Shown: positions 18,524 to 27,886, counted from the stretch's first letter. The stretch is DNA of 64,000 nt from Streptomyces sp. NBC_01267 (GCF_036241575.1 NZ_CP108455.1:3592001-3656000); one strand, 5' to 3'. Notes: generated by a model not told the origin, from the letters alone. A program made the numbers and translations.

Positions 18524-18636
18524 GGAGATTCCTCGAAGGGTTTCTTTGAACGGTGGCTTTGAGGGCGCGCAGGACGAACGAGGGCGCGCGGGACGAACAG
18601 GGCACGCGGGTGTGCGAGCTCAGGGCGAGCTGGGGC

Positions 18637-19284
18637 TCAGCCCGTGCTGCGCGGATCGAGCGCCGCGTCGAAGGGCGCGACCCAGAAGAATTCGCCCGGT
18701 TCGTCGTACGCGTAGAGCAGGGCGGTGTCGCCGGATCGGAGGCCGAGGACGCTGTCCTGGCCCTGGACCCTGACCTGGACGACCGCGGTCGAACCGTCGG
18801 GTGAGGCGACTTCCGCCTGGCCGAAGTCGGTGGTCACCGAACCGGTGCGGACGGTGCAGACCTGACCGACGAAGTCCAGCCGGGACGGCGGCAGTTGGTC
18901 CGGGAGGAGGCGGCGTACCCGGCGGACGAGGAAGCGGGTGACGATCCAGGCGAAGAGCACCGCGGCGACCAGCACGGCGAAGTCGAGCACGGTCCGGAGC
19001 CTGCCCGGCGGCTCGGCGCTGCGTACCAGCACCGAGCCGACGAGACTGACGAACCAGGCGATGACCACCACGAGGGAGACCGGCACGGTGACCGGTACTC
19101 CCCCGCCCCCGGTGTCCGCGCCCGAGTGCCCCCCGTCCATATGACCCCCGTCCATATGCACGTGGAACGCGTCGTGCTCGGCGGCGCCCACCAGGACCAA
19201 CAGCCAGAAGGCGATGACCACCAGCAGCGCGGCGCCGAACAGAACCGCCGGAAAACCCAGCGCGGCGGTGAAGAATTCATCCAT
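18637..19284 (-). CDS. YqiJ/NfeD-like membrane protein with OB-fold domain
   Basis: This 215-residue protein has three hydrophobic segments (about 10-33, 66-86 and 101-119). A His-rich loop containing two HMDGGH units sits between the first and second, and a C-terminal domain of about 80 residues begins at DFVGQVCTVRTG and has the strand pattern of an OB fold. OB-fold NfeD or YqiJ proteins are typical partners of flotillins and help them oligomerise or localise. Here the gene lies 113 bp upstream of the flotillin on the same strand. The repeated His motif in the loop could bind a metal; this is an inference from composition only. Confidence 0.75.
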   Translation of the reverse strand: MDEFFTAALGFPAVLFGAALLVVIAFWLLVLVGAAEHDAFHVHMDGGHMDGGHSGADTGGGGVPVTVPVSLVVVIAWFVSLVGSVLVRSAEPPGRLRTVLDFAVLVAAVLFAWIVTRFLVRRVRRLLPDQLPPSRLDFVGQVCTVRTGSVTTDFGQAEVASPDGSTAVVQVRVQGQDSVLGLRSGDTALLYAYDEPGEFFWVAPFDAALDPRSTG

Positions 19285-19409
19285 CGCGCTTCCCCCGTTC
19301 CCCCTCGCAGACCGGACCGGTCACCGGAACGCACGTTTCCGTACTCCGGCACCGGTCCGCTCTCCCCGTTTCCGCAATGCCCATTCTGACCGCACCCCGA
19401 CCCCTCCCG

Positions 19410-19430
19410 CATTGCCGTGATCCGGCAATG
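19410..19430. promoter_or_regulatory. Palindrome between divergent pucR-like and yqiJ-like genes
   Basis: CATTGCCG (19410-19417) and CGGCAATG (19423-19430) form a perfect 8-bp inverted repeat around five bases. It is followed by a second pair, CGGGGTCC/GGACCCCG, at 19433-19457. Both lie in the divergent intergenic region, so one may be the operator of the adjacent PucR-type regulator. Confidence 0.4.
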
Positions 19431-19563
19431 TTCGGGGTCCCCGGATGCCGGACCCCGACCCGGCCCCGGGGCCTCGGATCCGGCGCTCCCGAAGGTCTGC
19501 CACCCTTGACCGCTGGGTGGCGGGAAGTGGCCGCCCGAGCGGCAAGGAGAAACGGGAGAGCGC

Positions 19564-20643
19564 GTGACAGGGCACCACATACCCGAGAAATATCTGGAGG
19601 GGTACGCCCGCATGCTGGCCGAGGTCGCCGCGACCGGCCGGCGCCCGACCCGGCCGGAACTCGACGTGCGCCGCGCCTTCGGGGAGCAGGCGGCCGAGGA
19701 CGGCCACTCGCTGCGTTCCCTGGTCGCCGCGCACCTCGCGGCCACCAGGGCCGCCTGGCCCGCCGGAACCTCCGGCTCCGCCGGGCCCGCGCACAGCGTG
19801 CTCACCGCGGTGGAGCTGGCCGTCGACGCCTTCGCCGAGGGATACGAACGGGCCCAGCGCCTGGCGGTCCGTCAGGAGGAGGCCGTACGACGGGAGTTCA
19901 TCGACGACCTGCTGTACGGCGGCAGCGACCTGGGCCGACTGGCCGAGCGCGCCGAGCGGTTCGGGCTGCGGCTGTCCCGTACGCACGCCGTCGCGGTGGC
20001 GGAGAGCGCCCACGCGTACGACGAGGGCACCACCGCCATCCGCAGCGTCGAACTCGCCCTCTTCAGCCGCTTCGGCGACCGCAGCATCCTGCTCACCACG
20101 AAGGACGGCCGGCTGATATGCGTCGCCCCGGGCGACCAGGACGCCGTGCTCACCCACTTCGCCAAGCACGCGTACGCGGCCGGTGACGGGGACGGGGACG
20201 TCAAGGTGGCCATCGGCCGCTCCCACCCCGGCTCCGGGGGCATCGTGCACAGCTACGAGGAAGCCCTCAACGCCCTCGAACTCGGCGCCCGGATGAGCCT
20301 GGAGGGACCGGTGCTGCGCGCCGCCGACCTGCTGGTGTACCCGGTCCTCACCCGCGACCGGGAGGCCCTGGTCGATCTGGTCCGCAGCGCGCTCGGCCCG
20401 CTCCGGCACGCCCGCGGGGGCGCGCAGCCGCTCGTCTCCACGCTCAGCCACTACTTCGAAGCGGGCTGTGTGGCGGCCGAGGCGGCGCGCCGGATGTCGC
20501 TCAGCGTGCGGGCGCTCACCTACCGGCTGGAGCGCATCCACCAGTTGACCGGCGCGAACCCGGCCGAACCGGCACACCGGTACACGCTCCAGACGGCCGT
20601 CATCGGCGCCCGGCTGCTCAACTGGCCCGACCAGGAGATCTGA
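19564..20643 (+). CDS. PucR/CdaR-family helix-turn-helix regulator
   Basis: This 359-residue regulator has an N-terminal helical region, a degenerate GGDEF-like middle domain and a C-terminal PucR-type HTH (LSHYFEAGCVAAEAARRMSLSVRALTYRLERIHQLTG). The last block is diagnostic of the PucR/CdaR family, whose members sense small metabolites. GTG19564 follows GGGAGAG by three bases, with AAGGAG further upstream. It is divergent from the flotillin block and could regulate either that block or the permease that follows. No membrane segment was seen. Effector unknown. Confidence 0.85.
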   Translation: MTGHHIPEKYLEGYARMLAEVAATGRRPTRPELDVRRAFGEQAAEDGHSLRSLVAAHLAATRAAWPAGTSGSAGPAHSVLTAVELAVDAFAEGYERAQRLAVRQEEAVRREFIDDLLYGGSDLGRLAERAERFGLRLSRTHAVAVAESAHAYDEGTTAIRSVELALFSRFGDRSILLTTKDGRLICVAPGDQDAVLTHFAKHAYAAGDGDGDVKVAIGRSHPGSGGIVHSYEEALNALELGARMSLEGPVLRAADLLVYPVLTRDREALVDLVRSALGPLRHARGGAQPLVSTLSHYFEAGCVAAEAARRMSLSVRALTYRLERIHQLTGANPAEPAHRYTLQTAVIGARLLNWPDQEI

Positions 20644-20927
20644 CCGCCCGCGCACCACCTGTGCGCCACCACCTGCGCCCCCACCCACCCTGACCACCAC
20701 CCACCCTGACCACCACCACCTGCGCCCCACCCATCTGGGCGCCACCTGCGCGCCCCACCATCTGCACACCAGGGGCTCAATGCCCGATTCCGGCAGAGTT
20801 CGGGCGCTGTGTGCTGCGCGGCGGCAGCCTGTCAGCGGTGCCCAGGCCGGCCGTAACGTCAGCGGGTGCGTAGGCCGGACCGGCCCACGCCCACCCCCCT
20901 GACCTGGGCCTTCTGTTTGGACATCCT
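20644..20927. repeat. Low-complexity CCACC-rich repeats between regulator and permease
   Basis: From about 20654 to 20765 the plus strand is an irregular array of CCACC, CCACCCTGA and CACCTGCGCCCC elements, several in tandem. No gene is supported on either strand. The remainder should contain the promoter of the permease, but no clear hexamers were identified. Confidence 0.5.
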
Positions 20928-22226
20928 GTGAGCGACTGGCATGCGTGGGCGGCCGTCGCTGTCTTCGCCGGTACCTATGCCCTGATCATCAGCGAGAAGA
21001 TCCACCGGGTCGCCGCCGCGCTCGGCGGCGCGGGCCTCATGCTGGCGCTCGGCGCGACCGACGACCAATCGGCGTTCTTCTCCCAGGAATCCGGCATCGA
21101 CTGGAACGTCATCTTCCTGCTGCTCGGGATGATGGTGATCGTCGGTGTCCTGAAACGGACCGGCCTCTTCGAGTACCTGGCCGTCTGGTCGGTGAAACGC
21201 GCCAGGGCCCGGCCGTTCCGGGTGATGGCCATGCTGGTCGCCATCACCGCGCTGGCCTCGGCGCTGCTGGACAACGTCACCACCGTCCTGCTGATCGCCC
21301 CGGTCACCCTGCTGATCTGCCAGCGGCTCGCACTGTCCGTCGCGCCGTTCCTGATCGCCGAGGTGTTCGCCTCCAACATCGGCGGCATCGCCACCCTGGT
21401 CGGCGACCCGCCGAACATCATCGTCGCCGGGCGGGCCGGGCTCACCTTCAACGACTTCCTGACCGATCTGGCGCCGCTGGCCGTACTGTTGACGGCCGTA
21501 CTGATCGCGCTGTGCCGCTTCCTGTTCCGCGGCGCGTTCGTCTACGACGCGGAGCGCGCCGCCCAGGTCATGGCGCTGGACGAGAACGAGACCATCCGCG
21601 ACCCACGCCTCCTCGCCCAGGGCCTGGGCGTACTCGCCCTGGTCATCGCGGGGTTCGTCCTGCACCCGGTACTGCACTGGGCACCGAGCGTCGTCGCCCT
21701 GCTCGGCGCCGGACTGCTCGTCGCCGTCTCCACCGTCCGCACCGGCGAGGTACTGACCGAGGTCGAGTGGCCCACACTCGCCTTCTTCGCCGGGCTGTTC
21801 GTGATGATCGGCGCCCTGATAGACACCGGAGTCATCGGCGAGGTGTCCCACGCCCTGTCGAACGCGGTGGGCGACCGGGAGCTCGGCGGCTCGATGCTGC
21901 TGCTCGGCGCGTCCGGCGCACTGTCCGGGATCGTCGACAACATCCCGTACGTCGCGACCATGGCCCCCATCACCGGCGACCTCGTCCACAGCCTGGGCGG
22001 CGGCGCCCACCACGTCATGTGGTGGGCCCTGACCCTCGGCGCGGACCTCGGCGGCAACGCGACGGCGATCGGCGCCAGCGCGAACGTCGTCGTCCTCGGC
22101 ATCGCGGAGCGCAACGGCACCCCGATCTCCTTCTGGCAGTTCACCCGCTACGGCCTGATCGTCACGGCGGCCACGCTGGTGCTGTCGGCGGGGTACATCT
22201 GGCTGCGGTACTTCGCGCTGGCGTGA
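20928..22226 (+). CDS. ArsB/NhaD (SLC13-type) ion transporter
   Basis: This 432-residue membrane protein has about 11-12 hydrophobic helices and the ion-transporter-superfamily signature. The first half holds SALLDNVTTVLLIAPVTLLIC and SNIGGIATLVGDPPNIIV. The second half repeats the theme as SGIVDNIPYVATMAPI and GADLGGNATAIGASANVV. The paired DN and GDPPN/GNATAIG motifs form the substrate site in ArsB/P-protein transporters. The substrate may be an anion such as arsenite or a dicarboxylate, or Na+. No arsenic genes are nearby. The start is GTG20928, with only a weak upstream purine stretch. Confidence 0.85.
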   Translation: MSDWHAWAAVAVFAGTYALIISEKIHRVAAALGGAGLMLALGATDDQSAFFSQESGIDWNVIFLLLGMMVIVGVLKRTGLFEYLAVWSVKRARARPFRVMAMLVAITALASALLDNVTTVLLIAPVTLLICQRLALSVAPFLIAEVFASNIGGIATLVGDPPNIIVAGRAGLTFNDFLTDLAPLAVLLTAVLIALCRFLFRGAFVYDAERAAQVMALDENETIRDPRLLAQGLGVLALVIAGFVLHPVLHWAPSVVALLGAGLLVAVSTVRTGEVLTEVEWPTLAFFAGLFVMIGALIDTGVIGEVSHALSNAVGDRELGGSMLLLGASGALSGIVDNIPYVATMAPITGDLVHSLGGGAHHVMWWALTLGADLGGNATAIGASANVVVLGIAERNGTPISFWQFTRYGLIVTAATLVLSAGYIWLRYFALA

Positions 22227-22301
22227 CGTCGAGTGCCGTGGGCATTCCCCGTCCGCATCGCCCGTCCGAGGGGCCCGTCCACCCTCGCGGGCAGCGTGAC
22301 C

Positions 22302-22985
22302 TCACTCGTGCGGGACTTCCTCCAGCACGTTCTCCCCGAACCGCCACGAACCCCGGTTGCCCGCCGCCTCCGCGCGCAGCCCGACCTCCCACGCGATCCG
22401 GGCCGCCCGCTGCTGCGACAGGCCCGGATACTCCTCCGGCAACACCTTGATGTAGCCGCGCCGGTCAGTGGGATAGGTACGCAAGGCCTCCCGCAGCTTC
22501 TCCTCCTGCTCGGCCTCCGTGCTGTGGTCACCCGTGACCACCTGGTACGCCTTCTGCGTCCCGGACGGCTTCTTCCCCTTCTCCGCGGCCCGCCGCCTCC
22601 CGGCATCCGACCCCCGCCACGTCATCCAACCCACGGCAGCGAGCGCCAGAAGAGCCAACGCCCCGGAGCCGGCCAACTCGCCGGTGGCGCTCGCCTGGTC
22701 GGGCGTCCTGGGCGCGAGCTTGCCCTGGGGGTCCGCGATGACGGTCAGCACGTTGCCGACGTCGTAGCGGTCGGACTGCGTCGTCATCTCGGGTCCGGGA
22801 ACCGGCGTACCGTCCCGGCGCTGCAGCGTGTAGTGGGACTGACGGGCCTTACGCCCCTGGATCGGGTCGATCCGTTCCTTCACCACCGTGGCCGTGACCC
22901 GGTCCCCGCGCTGCTGAAGAGTGAGATCGCCCCGGGCCATCCCGGCGACACCCGCGGACATCACCGAGGCGAGCACGATGAACAA
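22302..22985 (-). CDS. Membrane protein of unknown function
   Basis: The product of about 227 residues has an N-terminal hydrophobic segment, a small extracytoplasmic domain (TVVKERIDPIQGRKARQSHYTL), a second membrane segment near residues 103-122 and a charged cytoplasmic C-terminus. The frame is open up to a stop at 23016. The only early start codons are TTG22985 and GTGs a few codons inside, so the start is uncertain and the first membrane segment may be longer or shorter than given. No family recognised. Confidence 0.55.
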   Translation of the reverse strand: MFIVLASVMSAGVAGMARGDLTLQQRGDRVTATVVKERIDPIQGRKARQSHYTLQRRDGTPVPGPEMTTQSDRYDVGNVLTVIADPQGKLAPRTPDQASATGELAGSGALALLALAAVGWMTWRGSDAGRRRAAEKGKKPSGTQKAYQVVTGDHSTEAEQEEKLREALRTYPTDRRGYIKVLPEEYPGLSQQRAARIAWEVGLRAEAAGNRGSWRFGENVLEEVPHE

Positions 22986-23214
22986 CGCCGCGTACAGTCG
23001 CTCATATCGCCCCCGTTATACCGACGTTGCACACACCGTTGTCCGTGCTTGATCACGCACGGACCCAAAGGTACCGACTCCCGGTGTCACGGAACCCACT
23101 CGGTTTCCGGATCGTCCCGCCAAGCGCCAGGGCAGCCACGGCCACGGTGCCTGGCCGCCGGATCGTCGGACGTCCCGTCGAACACCCCCGGTGCCGATCG
23201 GGTTACATGGGCAC

Positions 23215-25017
23215 ATGAGTGACGACGAGAAGTCCATGCCCGACTGGGAGAAGCGCTTCCGGGCCCCGCGCGTCGGGCTGCCCGACTGGGCCGAGGACGC
23301 CCCCGACCGCTCCCTGTTCGTGTCCAACGCGACCGGGACGTACGAGCTGTACACCTGGGACCGCAGGAGCGGCGAGCAGCGACAGGCCACCGACCGGCCG
23401 AACGGAACGACCGACGGGACCCTCTCGCCCGACGGCGAGTGGCTGTGGTGGTTCAGCGACACCGATGGGGACGAGTTCGGTGTGTGGATGCGCCAGCCCT
23501 TCCACGGCGGGCCTGACGAACCCGCGACGCCCGGTCTGGAGCCCTCGTACCCGGCCGGGCTGGGCATCGGCCGGGACGGGACCGCCGTGGTGGGGCGGTC
23601 GACGGACGAGGAAGGGTCGACCGTTCATCTCGTACGGCCCGGCGCCGCCCCCGTGGAGATCTACCGGCACCGGGAGTCCGCCGGCGTCGGCGACCTCTCG
23701 CACGACGGGACGCTCATCGCGATCGAGCACACCGAGCACGGGGACGCCATGCACTCCGCGCTGCGGGTGCTGCGGCCGGACGGTTCGGCGGTCGCCGAGC
23801 TCGACGACACCAAGGGCGGCACGGAGGAGCTGGGGCTCGAAGTCCTCGGGTTCGCGCCGGTCGCCGGGGACGCCCGCCTGCTCGTCGGGCACCAGCGGCG
23901 CGGTCGCTGGGAGCCGATGGTGTGGGACGTCGCGTCGGGCACCGAGACGGCGCTCGCGATCGAGCTGCCGGGCGATGTGAGCGCCGAGTGGTATCCGGAC
24001 GGTTCGGCGCTGCTGATCGTGCACAGCTTCGAGGCGCGCAGCGAGATGTGGCGGTACGAACTGGCCACGCACCAGCTCGTACGGGTGGAGACCCCCGCCG
24101 GTTCGGTGTCCGGTGCGACCGCCCGCCCGGACGGCACCGTCGAGTACCTGTGGTCGTCGGCCGCGCTGCCGCCGGTCGTCCGCTCCACCTCGGGCGCGGT
24201 CGTGCTCGACCCGCCGGGGATGAAGGCGCCGGAGTCGGTGCCGGTGCGGGACGTCTGGGTGGAGGGCCCCGGCGGCCGGATCCACGCCCTGGTCCAGCAG
24301 CCCGCCGGGGACGGCCCCTTCCCCACGCTCTTCGAGATCCACGGCGGCCCGACCTGGCACGACAGCGACGCGTTCGGATCCGGGCCCGCGGCCTGGGTCG
24401 ACCACGGGTACGCGGTCGTCCGGGTCAACTACCGAGGCTCGACGGGGTACGGCCGGGCCTGGACCGACGCGCTCAAGCACCGGGTCGGGCTGATCGAGCT
24501 GGAGGACATCGCGGCCGTACGGGAATGGGCCGTCGCCTCCGGTCTCGCCGACCCCGCCCGGCTCGTCCTCGCGGGCGGCTCCTGGGGCGGGTACCTGACG
24601 CTGCTCGGCCTCGGCACCCAGCCGGACGCCTGGGCGCTGGGCCTGGCCGCGGTGCCCGTCGCGGACTACGTCACGGCGTACCACGACGAGATGGAGGGCC
24701 TCAAGGCGATGGACCGGACGCTGCTCGGCGGCACGCCGGAGACCGTACCGGAGAGGTTCGCGGCGTCGTCACCGCTGACGTACGTGGACGCGGTGCGGGC
24801 GCCCGTCTACATCTCGGCCGGGGTGAACGACCCCCGGTGCCCGATCCGGCAGGTCGAGAACTACGTGGACCGGCTGGCCGGTCGCGGCGCGGTGCACGAG
24901 GTGTACCGGTACGACGCGGGGCACGGGTCGCTGGTCGTGGAGGAACGGATCAAGCAGGTGCGGCTGGAGCTGGACTTCGCGGCCCGGCACATCCCGGGCG
25001 GCCCGTCCGGGGCCTGA
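23215..25017 (+). CDS. S9 family (prolyl oligopeptidase-type) peptidase
   Basis: This 600-residue protein has an N-terminal seven-bladed beta-propeller (about 1-330) that limits access to peptides and a C-terminal alpha/beta-hydrolase domain. The triad is Ser456 (GGSWGGY), Asp539 (VNDPRCP) and His570 (DAGHGSL). An HGGP oxyanion-hole motif is present (EIHGGPTWH). No signal peptide is visible, so it probably acts in the cytoplasm on short peptides or acyl-peptides. ATG23215 was chosen because the propeller begins soon after. A strong hairpin follows the stop. Confidence 0.9.
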   Translation: MSDDEKSMPDWEKRFRAPRVGLPDWAEDAPDRSLFVSNATGTYELYTWDRRSGEQRQATDRPNGTTDGTLSPDGEWLWWFSDTDGDEFGVWMRQPFHGGPDEPATPGLEPSYPAGLGIGRDGTAVVGRSTDEEGSTVHLVRPGAAPVEIYRHRESAGVGDLSHDGTLIAIEHTEHGDAMHSALRVLRPDGSAVAELDDTKGGTEELGLEVLGFAPVAGDARLLVGHQRRGRWEPMVWDVASGTETALAIELPGDVSAEWYPDGSALLIVHSFEARSEMWRYELATHQLVRVETPAGSVSGATARPDGTVEYLWSSAALPPVVRSTSGAVVLDPPGMKAPESVPVRDVWVEGPGGRIHALVQQPAGDGPFPTLFEIHGGPTWHDSDAFGSGPAAWVDHGYAVVRVNYRGSTGYGRAWTDALKHRVGLIELEDIAAVREWAVASGLADPARLVLAGGSWGGYLTLLGLGTQPDAWALGLAAVPVADYVTAYHDEMEGLKAMDRTLLGGTPETVPERFAASSPLTYVDAVRAPVYISAGVNDPRCPIRQVENYVDRLAGRGAVHEVYRYDAGHGSLVVEERIKQVRLELDFAARHIPGGPSGA

Positions 25018-25045
25018 GGCGCGGAGCCAAGGTCCAGGTCACTGC

Positions 25046-25087
25046 CCGCGCCGGGCCGTTCCTCCGGGGCGTGCGCCCCCGGCGCGG
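25046..25087 (+). terminator. Compound hairpin after S9 peptidase gene
   Basis: CCGCGCCGGG (25046-25055) pairs perfectly with CCCGGCGCGG (25078-25087). Inside the loop GGGGCG and CGCCCC (25066-25079) form a competing hairpin. The position, 29 bp after the stop and before the SURF1 gene, suits a terminator. Confidence 0.6.
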
Positions 25088-25157
25088 CGGGCACACTCCC
25101 GCCCGGGTCCCCGGACCCGGGCGGAGTCCGGAATGCGCGCCCCGTACCGTAAGAGAT

Positions 25158-25994
25158 GTGTACCGGTTCCTGCTGACACCCCGCTGGTGCGGGATCACCC
25201 TCTTCGCCCTGCTCGCCATCCCCTTCTGCATCTTCATGGGGTCCTGGCAGCTGAGCAGGTTCGAGGACCGCGTGGCCACCCACCGCTCCGACGAGCACCG
25301 TCCCGACCCGGCCCGCCAGGCCTCCGCCCCGCTGGACTCCCTGCTGCCCGTCAACCTGGACACCTCCGGGCGACAGGCCCACGCGACCGGCCACTACGCC
25401 GAGCAGTTCCTGGTGCCCGACCGGGTCGTGGACGGCAAGCAGGGCTCGTACGTACTGACCCTGCTCCGCACCGACGGCGGCAAGGCGCTCCCCGTGGTGC
25501 GCGGCTGGCTGCCGCCCGGCGCGAAGGCGCCCGCGGCGCCGAAGGGCCCGGTCACCGTCACCGGCTCGCTCCAGGCGTCCGAGAACAGCGGCACGGACGG
25601 GGCGTACTCCGGGGGCGGGCTGCCGTCCGGGCAGATCGGGATCATCAGCGCGGCCTCGCTGGTGAACCTCGTGCCGTACCCCGTGTACGACGCCTGGGTC
25701 ACCCTGCCGCGCGCCTCCGCCGGACTCACCGCGGTCCCGGCCGCGGCGCCGCAGAACAGCGGGCTCGACCTGAAGTCCTTCCAGAACCTCGGCTACACCG
25801 GTGAGTGGTTCGTCTTCGCGGGCTTCGTCGTCTTCATGTGGTTCCGGCTGGCCCGCCGCGAGGCGGAGGCCCTCAGGGACGTGGAACTGGGCCTGGTCCC
25901 GGACGAGCAGCCCACGGTGGACGCGGGAGCGCCCGCCACCACGGCGGAGTCGGTCGGGGCGAAGGCCGAAGCCGAGGCCCCGGTCAGCAGCTGA
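25158..25994 (+). CDS. SURF1 family protein
   Basis: The product of 278 residues has the SURF1 layout: a membrane helix near residues 9-28 (GITLFALLAIPFCIFMGSWQLSRF, with the family WQLxR motif), an extracytoplasmic domain with VVRGWLPPG, and a second helix near 216-235 (GEWFVFAGFVVFMWF). SURF1 proteins assist assembly of cytochrome c oxidase, probably in haem A insertion. GTG25158 was chosen because it stands immediately before the first membrane segment. It ends 12 bp from the convergent sigma-partner gene. No oxidase genes are nearby, as is usual in Streptomyces. Confidence 0.88.
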   Translation: MYRFLLTPRWCGITLFALLAIPFCIFMGSWQLSRFEDRVATHRSDEHRPDPARQASAPLDSLLPVNLDTSGRQAHATGHYAEQFLVPDRVVDGKQGSYVLTLLRTDGGKALPVVRGWLPPGAKAPAAPKGPVTVTGSLQASENSGTDGAYSGGGLPSGQIGIISAASLVNLVPYPVYDAWVTLPRASAGLTAVPAAAPQNSGLDLKSFQNLGYTGEWFVFAGFVVFMWFRLARREAEALRDVELGLVPDEQPTVDAGAPATTAESVGAKAEAEAPVSS

Positions 25995-26006
25995 CGCACC
26001 GAAGAG

Positions 26007-27209
26007 CTACGGCGCGCTGAGCAGCCCCGTGCGGTAGATCGTCCCCGCGCACGCGTTGGGGATGGTCGCCTCCGCGGCCGGTACGCCCGGCTCCGCCTCG
26101 TGCACCACGGCGACGCTGCCGTCCGACGTACCGCCGTCCTCGCGGGCCAGCTGCGGGCCCACGCCCGACGCGGTGTTGCCGCTCGACGGCACGCTTCCGC
26201 CCGACGTGCTGCCGCTGGTGCCGCCCCCGCCGCCCGTAGGGGTCGGGGTGGGCGAGGTGTTCCCGGTGGGGCAGGTCTCCGCCGGGACCCAGGCGAACTT
26301 CACCTCGTACGCCTGGGACGGGTCCAGTACCAGCCCGGTCGTCTCCTGCGACGGGTCGGGGAGGCCGTTCGCCGCGTCGCCCGCCGTGTGGTCGACCACG
26401 GTGATCCTGGCCGCGTCGGCGGCGCCCAGCGCCTGGAAGTTGACGGTGCCCGCGTCGCTGACCGCGCACTGGCTGTCGGAGACGTTCGAGACGCGGAAGG
26501 TTCCGTAGACCGTGCCGTCGGCGTCGGGCGAACCGGTCGCCGCGTGGCTGATGCCCAGTTGGCCGGCCGTGCAGGTCGGCAGGTCGGCGAGTGCCCGGTT
26601 CGGCGGGCCCTTGGTGCCGCCCTTCGTACCGTCGTCGCTGTCCGTTCCCGAGCCCTGCGTCCTGCCCTTCGCGCCGTCCTTGTCCTTCTCGCCGTCCCCG
26701 CCGGACGCCGTCCCCTTCTTCCGGGGGCTGCCGTCGTCGTCATCGGGACCGGAGCCCTTGCTGCCGGGGGTGTGGTGGCCGGGCCCTGCCACCGCCGCGT
26801 GTTTCTCGACGCCGCCTCCGGAGGCGGCGACATGGATGAAGGCCGGGATGGCCGTGCAGACGAGCAGCGCCGCCGCCGCAGAACCGACGACCACCTGCCG
26901 CCGCCGGGCCCGGCGGGCCGGAACGGCCCTGCGCAGGTGGTCGAGCGCGTCCTCGGACGGGGTGAGGTCCTGCACGGCGCCGCGCATCAGGCGGCGCAGT
27001 GCCAGCTCGTCCTCGTCGAGGCCGTCGACAGCGTTGTCCGGCCCTTCGTTCGGCATTCCGTTCCCAGCCTGGTTGTTCACGGGGCCCACGGGTCCGCCGT
27101 ACTGCTTGTCCCACTCCTCGGGCCAGTCCAGCCCATCGCGGCTCCCACGTCCGTCACGTCCCGCCCGCCCGTCACGTCCGTACCGTCCGAAACGCTTGTT
27201 CTCACTCAT
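26007..27209 (-). CDS. Membrane protein coupled to sigma factor (possible anti-sigma-like partner)
   Basis: This 400-residue protein starts with RDGR-type repeats (about residues 8-24) and a cytoplasmic helical segment (DEDELALRRLMRGAVQDL). One membrane helix near 105-125 follows, then a long Gly/Asp/Lys-rich low-complexity linker and an extracytoplasmic beta-domain of about 130 residues beginning LPTCTAGQLGIS. The ATG overlaps the sigma-factor stop as ATGA. That arrangement suggests an anti-sigma factor, but the zinc-binding HxxxCxxC signature is absent. Regulation by another fold, or a simple downstream target role, are both open. The extracytoplasmic domain has four cysteines. Confidence 0.7.
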   Translation of the reverse strand: MSENKRFGRYGRDGRAGRDGRGSRDGLDWPEEWDKQYGGPVGPVNNQAGNGMPNEGPDNAVDGLDEDELALRRLMRGAVQDLTPSEDALDHLRRAVPARRARRRQVVVGSAAAALLVCTAIPAFIHVAASGGGVEKHAAVAGPGHHTPGSKGSGPDDDDGSPRKKGTASGGDGEKDKDGAKGRTQGSGTDSDDGTKGGTKGPPNRALADLPTCTAGQLGISHAATGSPDADGTVYGTFRVSNVSDSQCAVSDAGTVNFQALGAADAARITVVDHTAGDAANGLPDPSQETTGLVLDPSQAYEVKFAWVPAETCPTGNTSPTPTPTGGGGGTSGSTSGGSVPSSGNTASGVGPQLAREDGGTSDGSVAVVHEAEPGVPAAEATIPNACAGTIYRTGLLSAP

Positions 27210-27886
27210 GCCGGGGCCTCCATGGCCACCCGCAGCGCGGCGATGCCACGCGAACCGTATGCCTTCACCGAACCCAGCGATATCCCCAGTGCCTCGGCAA
27301 CCTGCGCCTCGGTCATGTCCGCGAAGTAACGGAGCACCAGGACCTCGCGCTGACGGCGCTGGAGGTTGCGCATGGCCTTCTTCAGCGCGTCGCGCTCCAG
27401 AAGGTCGTACGCCCCCTCCTCCGCGCTCGCCATGTCCGGCATCGGCTTGGAGAGGAGCTTCAGTCCGAGGATGCGCCTGCGCAGCGCGGACCGGGACAGG
27501 TTCACCACGGTCTGGCGCAGATACGCGAGCGTCTTCTCGGGATCCCTGACACGTTTGCGCGCCGAGTGGACGCGGATGAACGCCTCTTGGACGACGTCCT
27601 CGCAGGAGGCCGTGTCGTCGAGGAGCAGCGCCGCGAGGCCGAGGAGCGACCGGTAGTGGGCGCGGTAGGTCTCGGTGAGGTGATCGACGGTGGTGCCGGC
27701 GGCCATGGCGTCGTCAGCGCCCTCGCCGCTCTGGGACGGAACCCTGCTGGGACGGGTGGCAGGCACGGGGGCGATCACCGGCATACCACCGGGCACACCT
27801 GGCACACCGGCCACACCTGGTCGCCGGAGCGGGAGAACCGCTCCGCCCCGTCCGGACACCGCTCTGAATTCGAGAACCTCTGCCAC
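27206..27886 (-). CDS. SigE-family RNA polymerase sigma factor
   Basis: This ECF-type sigma factor has region 2 (YRAHYRSLLGLAALLLDD, CEDVVQEAFIRVH) and region 4 (QRREVLVLRYFADMTEAQVAEALGISLGSVKAYGSRGIAAL). It belongs to the actinobacterial SigE-type group. GTG27886 (VAEVLEF) is the preferred start because the following LPLRRPG stretch looks conserved in related proteins. ATG27784 is a shorter alternative, and the frame remains open upstream. The downstream membrane protein is translationally coupled. The order sigma factor, asd, ask resembles the S. coelicolor chromosome, so this block is probably core. Confidence 0.88.
   Translation of the reverse strand: MAEVLEFRAVSGRGGAVLPLRRPGVAGVPGVPGGMPVIAPVPATRPSRVPSQSGEGADDAMAAGTTVDHLTETYRAHYRSLLGLAALLLDDTASCEDVVQEAFIRVHSARKRVRDPEKTLAYLRQTVVNLSRSALRRRILGLKLLSKPMPDMASAEEGAYDLLERDALKKAMRNLQRRQREVLVLRYFADMTEAQVAEALGISLGSVKAYGSRGIAALRVAMEAPA

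Noticed and set aside
16502..18562. Long plus-strand frame opposite the flotillin gene
   Set aside because: Composition is Leu/Gly/Asp/Arg noise produced by the coiled-coil codons of the real gene; no start signals or domain.
22985..23214. Riboswitch or small RNA before the S9 peptidase
   Set aside because: No conserved aptamer motif or strong hairpin was seen.
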